In this document: in pieces, positions 15,664 through 22,029 of the stretch | How positions within the stretch are numbered: the stretch's first letter is position 1 | Layout of the letters: each line of letters starts with the position of its first letter | Assembly: GCF_000239695.1 (NCBI RefSeq) | Contig: NZ_JH470338.1 | Span: 1,556,773-1,582,046, forward strand | DNA length: 25,274 bases | Reading direction: 5' to 3' | Origin: Actinomyces graevenitzii C83 | GTDB lineage: Bacteria; Actinomycetota; Actinomycetes; Actinomycetales; Actinomycetaceae | Notes under the pieces: model-generated | The model's database searches: none | What the model was told of the DNA's origin: nothing | What the model saw: the letters and a program-made list of their open reading frames with translations, nothing else | Made by a program: the position numbers and the translations under genes

Positions 15664-15678
15664 CATGATGACATCATG
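15664..15678. promoter_or_regulatory. 7-1-7 dyad upstream of the antitoxin gene
   Basis: CATGATG-A-CATCATG is a perfect inverted repeat ~20 nt before the chosen antitoxin start. A -10-like TATCAT lies at its outer edge on the minus strand. It is a good candidate operator for self-repression of the toxin-antitoxin operon. Confidence 0.4.
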
Positions 15679-15753
15679 ATATCCCTACACGCCGACCTCT
15701 ACAGGTTCACCTTCCTGACGTTTTTGTTAGGGGACTATCGCTAACCCCCAACA

Positions 15754-15787
15754 AGCGGGTGGCCACCAATTACGGTAGCCACCCGCT
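15754..15787. terminator. Hairpin, third copy
   Basis: AGCGGGTGGCCACC and GGTAGCCACCCGCT pair with one mismatch around a 6-nt loop. It is nearly identical to the hairpin at 14181-14216 and in the same orientation. The toxin-antitoxin genes lie between these two copies. Confidence 0.55.
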
Positions 15788-15932
15788 CATGCAGCTCTGA
15801 CTTGTAGCTCTGCGCTTGCAGCTGTGCCACTAAAGTCCGGCTGCTATTTTGCTGCTCTGCTCTAGCAGCCGCCGTCGCCTAGTAGATGCCGGCCCACTGC
15901 TAGTTGACTGCCGCTGCTACTACTTGGCGGCC

Positions 15933-16043
15933 TCAATCTATTCCAGCGGAATGCGCGTGAAAATACAGACCCTGTATCTCGCGCTCCCACAGTAGACCCA
16001 GCGTGCCATCAGGCAGGATAGTCATGCACTGGTAGACACCTAA
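15933..16043 (-). pseudogene. C-terminal remnant of a sialidase (GH33)
   Basis: The minus strand reads GVYQCMTILPDGTLGLLWER, then ~16 residues and a stop. The block YsCLtvLPDGtiGLLYE is typical of the last beta-propeller blade of bacterial exo-alpha-sialidases, and the stop is at the expected distance. Nothing upstream continues the frame as sialidase, so only the tail is left. A DUF4862 gene next door, a family I associate with sialic-acid loci, fits this reading. Confidence 0.5.
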
Positions 16044-16075
16044 AATTAATCCCAAATTTTCATCATAGTTGTATG

Positions 16076-16171
16076 ATGTCTGTTGACACCAATGTTCTGC
16101 CACACAAACTGGTCGATGTCGACTATGTGCGTCCTGAAGACGGCAACGACGAGCTCATTAAGGAAGGCTAA
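16076..16171 (+). pseudogene. Short 3' remnant of an unrecognised gene before the DUF4862 gene
   Basis: 31 codons (SVDTNVLPHKLVDVDYVRPE, then DGNDELIKEG and TAA). No ribosome binding site precedes either ATG (16073, 16076). The AGGAAGG that serves the next gene sits in its last codons, and the stop is 2 nt before that gene's ATG. This is the typical join of two operon genes, so the segment is probably the tail of a truncated upstream gene. A real 31-residue peptide cannot be excluded. Confidence 0.4.
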
Positions 16172-16173
16172 AG

Positions 16174-17076
16174 ATGGCTACCCCTTTTGTTCTTGGAGCT
16201 TATGCTTCACTTCCCGCCCCGGAGCTGGAGGCTGACTACTATCAGCTGTTAGCTGCCCAGCCTTGGGTTAGCGGCGTGGAGATCCCCTATCCGGGACAGT
16301 TGGCCACGCAGGCCCCGCTGTTAGCTAGCCGCCTGGCTGAGCACTGGAATTTCAACACTATTACCGCCATTCCGGGCACAATGCAGCACGTTTGGAAGGA
16401 CGCTAACTTTGGTTTAGCTTCTCCCGACGACGCCGGCCGTCAGGCTGCTTTGGAATTCACCCGCTTACTGCAGCGCGACTTGGGTCAGCTATGTGAGCTT
16501 TCTGGCCGCGCCCTGGTGGCGCGGGTGCAGCTGCACTCGGCTCCTACTGGTTTGGCTGATGGCGATGCTTTTAAGCGTTCGCTTGAGCAGCTGCTGACTT
16601 GGGACTGGTTTGGCGCCAAACTGGTGATTGAGCACTGCGATAAGTTCATTGAGCAGCGCAAACCTGAGAAGGGTTTCCTCTCGCTGGAAACTGAGATCGA
16701 GGTGGTAAGCCAGTTCGGTATTGGTTTGCACATTAACTGGGGCCGCTCTGTGGTGGAGGGACGTCAGGCCGAAACCGCCTACCAGCATGTGCTTGCAGCC
16801 GGTGAGAGCGGGGTTTTGGATGGCTTGCTGTTCTCTGGAGCTGGCCCGGAAGAAACCCAGTATGGCTATGGCTGGATTGATGGTCACCTGCCAGCCCAGG
16901 TGGATGAGCCGACGTCGCTAATGAGTGACGCGGAAATCAAGCGTTGCGCTCACTTGGCCCTAAACCAGGGCTGCCACTATCTGGGAGCTAAGGTGTGCGT
17001 GCCCAAGCAGGCTAGCTTGGAGCAGCGCTTGGCGATGCTAACCAACATTTACCGGGCCTGCGAAATCACCAACTAG
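16174..17076 (+). CDS. DUF4862 family protein
   Basis: 300 residues; AGGAAGG ribosome binding site. The protein has no signal peptide or membrane segment. Motifs such as FVLGAYASLP at the start, GVEIPYPGQL (35-44), AIPGTMQHVWKD, LVIEHCDKF and GLHINWGRSVVEGR fit the DUF4862 family, whose strand/helix order suggests a TIM-barrel fold like sugar isomerases (xylose-isomerase type). The His/Glu/Asn residues in IEHCD and HINWGRS are plausible active-site residues. The reaction is unknown. It has lost its upstream partner genes here: a sialidase tail and another gene remnant precede it. It may act on a sialic-acid-derived or other amino sugar, by context only. Confidence 0.75.
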   Translation: MATPFVLGAYASLPAPELEADYYQLLAAQPWVSGVEIPYPGQLATQAPLLASRLAEHWNFNTITAIPGTMQHVWKDANFGLASPDDAGRQAALEFTRLLQRDLGQLCELSGRALVARVQLHSAPTGLADGDAFKRSLEQLLTWDWFGAKLVIEHCDKFIEQRKPEKGFLSLETEIEVVSQFGIGLHINWGRSVVEGRQAETAYQHVLAAGESGVLDGLLFSGAGPEETQYGYGWIDGHLPAQVDEPTSLMSDAEIKRCAHLALNQGCHYLGAKVCVPKQASLEQRLAMLTNIYRACEITN

Positions 17077-17091
17077 GTTTACTTGGTTAAA

Positions 17092-17124
17092 GCTGGTCTT
17101 TAACGCCCTAGGTTAAAGGCCAGC
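17092..17124 (+). terminator. Stem-loop after the DUF4862 gene
   Basis: GCTGGTCTTTAAC and GTTAAAGGCCAGC pair over 13 positions (one T-G) around a 7-nt loop, 16 nt after the stop. The T-run after it is weak, so termination strength is uncertain. Confidence 0.5.
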
Positions 17125-17210
17125 ACCTTAATCAATATCTAAATAGGTTAATACCTAAACCTTTAGGCAATTCGCCAGAAGCCAAAAAACTGGTGTAAAA
17201 CCGCCTAATT

Positions 17211-17255
17211 CTGCGGGTGTGGGGCGAGTCTTTTCGACTCGCCCCACACCCGCAG
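17211..17255. terminator. Perfect 20-bp GC-rich hairpin upstream of the TPR gene
   Basis: CTGCGGGTGTGGGGCGAGTC and its exact complement flank a 5-nt loop (TTTTC). No T-run follows on the plus strand; the next bases are TTGACA, a perfect -35 box. It can insulate the TPR gene from upstream transcription or act as a binding site. Confidence 0.5.
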
Positions 17256-17284
17256 TTGACAAAGATTTATCTGCTATACAGAAT
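17256..17284 (+). promoter_or_regulatory. Sigma-70-type promoter of the TPR gene
   Basis: TTGACA (17256-17261) is followed after 17 nt by CAGAAT (17279-17284), with a TATA-rich overlap (TATACA at 17275-17280). The gene starts 86 nt downstream, leaving a leader of ~75 nt. Confidence 0.5.
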
Positions 17285-17369
17285 TGAAAAACCAACAAGA
17301 ATATTTGTATAACGCAGCCGTTATTACTCTACTTGTTGACCGTGATTATCCAAGGGAAAGAGCGTTTTT

Positions 17370-18323
17370 ATGTCTGCCGATAACGACTCCGCCGCACAGC
17401 TAGTACGCCAAGGCGAGCAGGCCCGCGAACAAGGCAATTTTGATGAAGCTTTTAACTTGTTTAATCAAGCATTAAAGCTTTACTGGGATATCGAAGATTC
17501 ACAAAAAGAACAGATTAGCTGCATTTACTGCCTAGCTGATATTCTGCGCGATTATGGTGTACCGAAAAAAGCTAAGGTTTTCTATGATCTAGCCAAATCG
17601 CTGGAGGATTTCGGGCCTGATCACATTGAAACCCTTAAGGCACGTAACGAATTGGCGCATTTTTACCTAGATAACAGGGATCTTTCGACATTCGTTGACA
17701 TAGAAGAGCGGCTAGTTGCTGACAGTTTACGAGTTTTAGGGGCAGATAACCTTAACACTATTACCTACTGCAGCAACCTTGCAACTGGCTACATGTCTTT
17801 TGATAGGGCCCAAGAGGCTGTCAGTTTGTTAGAACAGGTGGTTGCTACCAGCACTAAGATTCAAGGGGCAGACCACAAAGATACCGTTTTCTTCCGCACT
17901 AACCTTGTTACCGCTTACGAAGCAGTTGAGCGATATGAAGAAGCTGAAGCTCTGCGCAAACAGGGGATTATTGAAAACGATTCAGATATAGCTGATGACG
18001 ATCCTGTTAGGGTTAGTCTCCTCAACCAGTTGGCTGAAAAATTCGCGGCAAACAAGGAATTTGACTACGCTATTGCTGCATATGAAACGGCTATTTCGGA
18101 AAGTACCCGGATTTTTGGTGCAGAGCACAAAACCACCTTTATTGCGCGTTATAACCATGCAATCACTTACGCTCAAATAGAACAGATCGACAAGTCTATT
18201 GCTCTTTTGAAGCAGTTAATTGCGGACATGAAGCAAACTCTAGAACCCGATGATCCTATTTTTGACAGGATGTACAAAGGCATCTGCACTTTGGAGGCGG
18301 CGAGGAAGCAGCCGCCCTGTTAG
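17370..18323 (+). CDS. TPR (kinesin-light-chain-like) repeat protein
   Basis: 317 residues; AAGGGAAAGAG ribosome binding site. At least six helical pairs of TPR type are visible: QGEQAREQGNFDEAFNLFNQ (residues ~13-32), SCIYCLADILRDYGVPKKAK, ARNELAHFYLDNRD, SNLATGYMSFDRAQEAVSLL, RTNLVTAYEAVERYEEAEAL and ARYNHAITYAQIEQIDKSIA. The G.DH.....RTNL-type spacing resembles the TPR_10/TPR_12 repeats found in kinesin light chains and in NB-ARC-type bacterial proteins. No enzymatic domain and no membrane segment are present. It stands alone with its own promoter, so its partner is not evident. Confidence 0.75.
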   Translation: MSADNDSAAQLVRQGEQAREQGNFDEAFNLFNQALKLYWDIEDSQKEQISCIYCLADILRDYGVPKKAKVFYDLAKSLEDFGPDHIETLKARNELAHFYLDNRDLSTFVDIEERLVADSLRVLGADNLNTITYCSNLATGYMSFDRAQEAVSLLEQVVATSTKIQGADHKDTVFFRTNLVTAYEAVERYEEAEALRKQGIIENDSDIADDDPVRVSLLNQLAEKFAANKEFDYAIAAYETAISESTRIFGAEHKTTFIARYNHAITYAQIEQIDKSIALLKQLIADMKQTLEPDDPIFDRMYKGICTLEAARKQPPC

Positions 18324-18361
18324 AGCAGCTAAAACACTCGTAGCCTGCTGGCTTGCGCCCT

Positions 18362-19204
18362 CTACTTTAGGTAGCTACGCACCAGCTGGGTTACTACTGC
18401 GGCGCTGCGCGCGGCGGCTTCGTCAACCCCAATGTGGAAGTCTTCACCAGCCTCGGGTCCACACAGGTCAGAGACGCCTCGCACGGCAATAAATGGTAGC
18501 GAGTAGGCTTCACACACCTGCGCTAGCGGGGTGGATTCCATGTCGGTGCTGATGGCCTCAGGGAAGGCTGTGCGGGTGTCGCCCACATTCGCAGCGGTGA
18601 CAAAACTGTTGCCGGCCAGCATTTGGCCGCTGTAGATTTTGGCGTTCGCACTGGTGGGGGTGGCCGCGTTGAGGGCCGGGCTGGCTGCTAGGGCCATGTC
18701 GCGGGCGACGTCGTCGCTGGAGTAAGTGGCGGGCATACCCGGCAGCTGGCCGCGTACGTAACCAAAAGCGGTGGCGTCGGCGTCGGTGTAGGCCAGGGTG
18801 GTGGAGACGCAGACGTCACCCACGGCGATGCCGGATTTGAGGCCGCCTGCGGTGCCGGCGCTGACAACTAGCCGGGGCTGCTTGGAAACCAGGCTGATTA
18901 CGCTGGTGAGGGCGGCTGCGGCGTTAGTGCCGCCGATCTTGGAGCGCACCAGCAGCACCGGGTAGCCTTCAGCGTCCGGGGTCTGGCTTGGCGCGCTTTC
19001 AGCGCCTGCCGCCTCAGCAGAGCCTTCAGCCGCGCTGACCGCCGGGCTTAGCACGCGCGCGTAGACTGCCGCGTGGCCTAGCTGTAGCTGCTCCATGCCC
19101 ACCTGGTCGATTTTGGCGGGCTCGGTTGCCGCCAGGAAGGGGGCCAGTTCCTCATCCATGGCCACCTGAATGATCGGCGCAGTGTTGAAATTACAAGTTT
19201 TCAC
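18362..19204 (-). CDS. mtnN: 5'-methylthioadenosine/S-adenosylhomocysteine nucleosidase
   Basis: 280 residues from GTG with GGGGAAGG upstream. It hydrolyses SAH (and MTA) to S-ribosylhomocysteine and adenine. Landmarks: AMDEEL (15-20; catalytic Glu), VVSAGTAGGL (113-122), VCVSTTLAYTDADATAFGYV with GQLPG (131-156), STDMES (219-224; the Glu that holds the ribose) and RGVSD (242-246; catalytic Asp). An Ala/Glu-rich insertion at ~52-80 makes it longer than the usual ~230 residues. It follows luxS by 20 nt, so both steps from SAH to homocysteine plus DPD are in one operon. Cytoplasmic. Confidence 0.88.
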   Translation of the reverse strand: MKTCNFNTAPIIQVAMDEELAPFLAATEPAKIDQVGMEQLQLGHAAVYARVLSPAVSAAEGSAEAAGAESAPSQTPDAEGYPVLLVRSKIGGTNAAAALTSVISLVSKQPRLVVSAGTAGGLKSGIAVGDVCVSTTLAYTDADATAFGYVRGQLPGMPATYSSDDVARDMALAASPALNAATPTSANAKIYSGQMLAGNSFVTAANVGDTRTAFPEAISTDMESTPLAQVCEAYSLPFIAVRGVSDLCGPEAGEDFHIGVDEAAARSAAVVTQLVRSYLK

Positions 19205-19224
19205 GGCTCTGACCTTCCCCGGTT

Positions 19225-19839
19225 TCAGTTGGCGGTTTTGGTTGCCGCTGCTTGGGTTTCACTCACCGGCACCTGGGCTTCAACTGCCGGCGCTTTGGTC
19301 TCGCCTGCTGCCGTCTGGGCTTCGACTGCCGGCGCCTCAGGTTCACCCGCAGTCTGGGCCATGACCTGCCCCCACACTGCGCGCTGCGCCAAGAATTGAC
19401 TTACCGCCTGTTGGGCGGCTTCTAGTGAGTGGTTGGCACCCCAACCGCACTGCACTTCATTAGCTGCGGGCACTTGCTCAGCGGTCAGGATGTCACGGAA
19501 GGTGGCCTCCAGGATCTGCATGAACTGTGGCGGCTCTAGACCTAGGGTGAGCGCATAGAAACCGGTTTGGCAGCCCATGGGTGAGAAGTCGATCAGCTTG
19601 TCGGTGTGGTTACGCATCAGCTCGGCGGTGAGGTGCTCAATGGAGTGCACAGCCGGCATTTCTAGGTGTGTCTGGTTGGGCTGGGTAAAGCGAACATCGT
19701 ATTTGACTAGCTCATCGCCGCCGGGCAGACGTTTGCGGTCGGCTACGCGCACGTAGGGGGCGCTGACTAGGCGGTGGTCGAGGTTAAATGACTCCACGTT
19801 CATGCGCGGTTTAGCGACGCCGGGTTCCAATTCACTCAT
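19225..19839 (-). CDS. luxS: S-ribosylhomocysteine lyase LuxS with repetitive C-terminal tail
   Basis: 204 residues. It cleaves S-ribosylhomocysteine into homocysteine and DPD, the precursor of autoinducer-2. Metal ligands HSIEH (65-69; HxxEH) and C131 are present, as is the catalytic C90 in [10 protein letters not shown] (86-95). The start [10 protein letters not shown] region with SAPYVR and [10 protein letters not shown] fits the family. Usual length is 150-175; from ~162 an extra Ala/Pro/Glu-rich tail repeats an APAVEAQ unit. No Shine-Dalgarno site is seen; a TAGACT box 6 nt before ATG suggests a leaderless mRNA. First gene of an operon with mtnN. Confidence 0.92.
   Translation of the reverse strand: MSELEPGVAKPRMNVESFNLDHRLVSAPYVRVADRKRLPGGDELVKYDVRFTQPNQTHLEMPAVHSIEHLTAELMRNHTDKLIDFSPMGCQTGFYALTLGLEPPQFMQILEATFRDILTAEQVPAANEVQCGWGANHSLEAAQQAVSQFLAQRAVWGQVMAQTAGEPEAPAVEAQTAAGETKAPAVEAQVPVSETQAAATKTAN
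19231..19358 (-). repeat. 42-bp coding repeat in the luxS tail
   Basis: CTGGGCTTC.ACTGCCGGCGC occurs at 19273 and 19315 on the plus strand, a period of 42 nt (14 residues, [10 protein letters not shown]). A third, degenerate copy ends the protein. Frame is maintained. Confidence 0.7.
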
Positions 19840-19845
19840 GTCTTA

Positions 19846-19866
19846 AGTCTATTTCAGAAATAATTA
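19846..19866. promoter_or_regulatory. Back-to-back -10 boxes between luxS and the hydrolase gene
   Basis: Only 31 bp separate the two divergent start codons. On the minus strand TAGACT (19846-19851) ends 6 nt before the luxS ATG; on the plus strand TAATTA (19861-19866) ends 4 nt before the hydrolase GTG. With transcription starting ~7 nt after a -10 box, both mRNAs would start at or near the start codon. The -35 regions would overlap the opposite gene's promoter. Confidence 0.5.
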
Positions 19867-19870
19867 GTGG

Positions 19871-20692
19871 GTGCTTACCTCTATCCAAGCTGGGCCTGTG
19901 GGCGCCCCACAACTGGTTTTACTGCACGGAATTACTTCCTCGGCGGCGGCTAACTGGCCGTCTATCGCGCACTGGTCGCAGCGCGGCTGGCGAGTTATTG
20001 CCCTGGACGCGCGCGGTCACGGCCTCTCCCCCAGGTGGCAGCCCCAGCATCTGTTACGTGCCGGGCAGCAGTTGGTCGACGACGTCGTCGAGGTGCTTGA
20101 GTACCTACCCACCCCCGCAGCGGGTTTTAAACCGATCCTGATTGGGCACTCGATGGGCGCGGCCACAGCCGCCGTGGTGGCCGCCCAGCGCCCAGACCTG
20201 GTTAGCGCTCTGGTACTTGAGGACCCGGCCCGCTATGGCACACGTAGCCCCTCTGAGCTGCTGCGACGCGGCCAGGCCCGGGCTAACCATGTAAATCGCA
20301 CTCTGGCGGATCTGCCCGCTTCACTGGCGGCCTTGCTGGAAAACGCGGGCACGCCCGGTCAGCCCAGCGCCCAGGAGGCTTTGCCATCCCTGTGGGCCTC
20401 GCAGCAGCTGGATCAGTCCCTGCTAGGCACTGGCGTGGTGGCGCCCGAGGTTGAATTTACCCAGCTCATGGAGTCCATTAGCCTGCCCACCTTGCTGCTT
20501 ACCGGCGATCGGCGCGGCGAGGCGCGGGTGGGGGCGCAGCTATTGGCGCAGCTTATGGAGCAAAACCCCCATATTTGCGGCCAGGTTATGCCCGGGGCTG
20601 GCCACCAGGTTAGGCGCGCTAACCCGCAGGCTTACTACGACGTCGTCGACGCTTTTTTGCAGACGCAAGTGCCCGCGCGTGCAACGCAGTAG
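19871..20692 (+). CDS. Alpha/beta hydrolase
   Basis: 273 residues from GTG; no ribosome binding site, likely leaderless. The fold's signature elements appear in order: LVLLHGITSS (oxyanion region, residues ~16-25), RVIALDARGHGLSPRW, GHSMGAATA (nucleophile elbow GxSxG, Ser ~94), LLLTGDRRGEARV (acid strand) and GAGHQVRRANP (catalytic His). It has no signal peptide. Substrate unknown. A start shared within 31 bp with luxS suggests common control; since the family includes lactonases and esterases, a link to signalling is conceivable but unsupported. Confidence 0.85.
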   Translation: MLTSIQAGPVGAPQLVLLHGITSSAAANWPSIAHWSQRGWRVIALDARGHGLSPRWQPQHLLRAGQQLVDDVVEVLEYLPTPAAGFKPILIGHSMGAATAAVVAAQRPDLVSALVLEDPARYGTRSPSELLRRGQARANHVNRTLADLPASLAALLENAGTPGQPSAQEALPSLWASQQLDQSLLGTGVVAPEVEFTQLMESISLPTLLLTGDRRGEARVGAQLLAQLMEQNPHICGQVMPGAGHQVRRANPQAYYDVVDAFLQTQVPARATQ

Positions 20693-20795
20693 TACCCACA
20701 AGCGCAACGTCATAGTGCCAGCACAGGCAACGCAGTAGTACCCACGATCGCAACGTAGTAGCACCCACACGCGCAACGCCATAATGCGTGTGCGG
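20684..20795. repeat. Degenerate ~23-bp repeats after the hydrolase gene
   Basis: Five imperfect units built around GCAACGCAGTAGTACCCAC (clearest at 20680, 20728 and 20751) fill the gap between the hydrolase and the transporter. The last unit includes CCCACACGC and GCGTGTGCGGG, which can form a hairpin and may be a terminator. The first unit contains the end of the hydrolase gene. Confidence 0.55.
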
Positions 20796-20819
20796 GCTTG
20801 GCCATGATTGGATAAACAC

Positions 20820-22004
20820 ATGTCCAAGCGATCATTAGCAATGCAAACCCGCAAATCGCAACTAGCTGCCGCTAACCGCTCGCAGGCTGTAATAGCGAAA
20901 CTACGCCCGAAAGTGACCCGCACCGGTGACACGCGTACGCAGGGCGAAGTGGTTTTAACTGTGTTGACCATGGCCACTGCGGCCACCTTGGGACTGTACT
21001 TTATTCGCTCAATTGTGGGCCCGGTGTTTTTGGCGTTAACCCTGGTGATCACGGTGCGCCCGGGCGTGCAGTGGCTGACAAGAAAAGGCCTGCCGCGTTG
21101 GCTTGCGGCTACCACCGGCATTTTGGTGATTTATGCGTTTATCGCCGCCATGGTGGTGGCTATGGTGGTGGCTATCAGCCAGTTCGCCATGATTTTGCCT
21201 GATTACGCCTCCAGATTCACGGGGCTTTTCGATCAGGTGATGCGCAGCGTGAAACGTTTCGGGGTGGATGAGGATTGGCTGCTGCAGCAGGCGCGCGCTT
21301 TTGACACTTCTAAGCTGCTTAACCTGGCTCAGTCGGTGGTTGATTCGGTGACCTCCACCGGTTCGCTGATGCTGTTGATGCTGCTGACCGTGTTTTTCTT
21401 GGCTTTCGACACCTCCTCGGTGGCGGTGCGGGCTCGCTCTTTGCGGGTGCTTAAGCCCGGTATTTACGACGCCGTCGCTAGCTTTTGCGGGGCCGTGCGC
21501 TCTTACTGGATGGTTTCGACTATTTTCGGTTTGATCGTGGCCGTCTTTGACGTGATTATGCTGTGGATTTTGGGTGTGCCCCTGGCTATCACCTGGGGTG
21601 TGCTGTCTTTTATCACTAACTATGTGCCCAACATTGGTTTTGTTTTGGGGGTTATCCCCCCGGCCCTGTTGGCACTGGTGGCTGATGGGCCGTGGACCGC
21701 ATTGTGGGTGGTTGTGTCTTATTCGCTGCTGAATTTTGTAATTCAGTCCCTGGTGCAGCCTAAGTTCACCGGCGACGCGGTGGGGCTGAACACCACCACT
21801 TCGTTCCTGTCACTGGCTTTTTGGACCATGGTTATTGGTGGCCTGGGCTCGATCCTGGCAGTGCCGCTAACCCTGTTTGCCAAGTGCGTTCTGATTGACT
21901 CTGACCCGCGTTCACGCTGGCTAAGCGTGTTTTTGACGGCAGGCGATGAGCCCTTTAGCGAGCCCGACCGGGTAGAGCAAGATCTATTGTCGGCCACCCA
22001 GTAA
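20820..22004 (+). CDS. AI-2E family transporter
   Basis: 394 residues from ATG at 20820 (an in-frame TTG at 20808 is possible; neither has a good ribosome binding site). After a basic ~40-residue N-terminus there are about eight membrane segments in the family's grouping: two near 45-80 (VVLTVLTMATAATLGLYFIR), one at ~95-120, a long soluble helix pair (~125-180) and the rest at 180-365. Family markers include the FITNYVPNIG..LG segment and LVQPKF near the end. TqsA of E. coli is implicated in AI-2 export, but members include ion antiporters, so substrate is open. luxS lies two genes away. Confidence 0.85.
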   Translation: MSKRSLAMQTRKSQLAAANRSQAVIAKLRPKVTRTGDTRTQGEVVLTVLTMATAATLGLYFIRSIVGPVFLALTLVITVRPGVQWLTRKGLPRWLAATTGILVIYAFIAAMVVAMVVAISQFAMILPDYASRFTGLFDQVMRSVKRFGVDEDWLLQQARAFDTSKLLNLAQSVVDSVTSTGSLMLLMLLTVFFLAFDTSSVAVRARSLRVLKPGIYDAVASFCGAVRSYWMVSTIFGLIVAVFDVIMLWILGVPLAITWGVLSFITNYVPNIGFVLGVIPPALLALVADGPWTALWVVVSYSLLNFVIQSLVQPKFTGDAVGLNTTTSFLSLAFWTMVIGGLGSILAVPLTLFAKCVLIDSDPRSRWLSVFLTAGDEPFSEPDRVEQDLLSATQ

Positions 22005-22029
22005 AACTCCTACCCAGTGGGCGCCGCGC

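Larger units (their letters stand above)
15679..16173. other. Boundary region with gene remnants
   Basis: About 500 bp without an intact gene. In order it holds the region upstream of the antitoxin, a third copy of the hairpin, ~140 bp with nothing recognised, a sialidase remnant on the minus strand and a short coding remnant on the plus strand. It appears to be the scar where accessory DNA meets the older chromosome. Confidence 0.5.
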
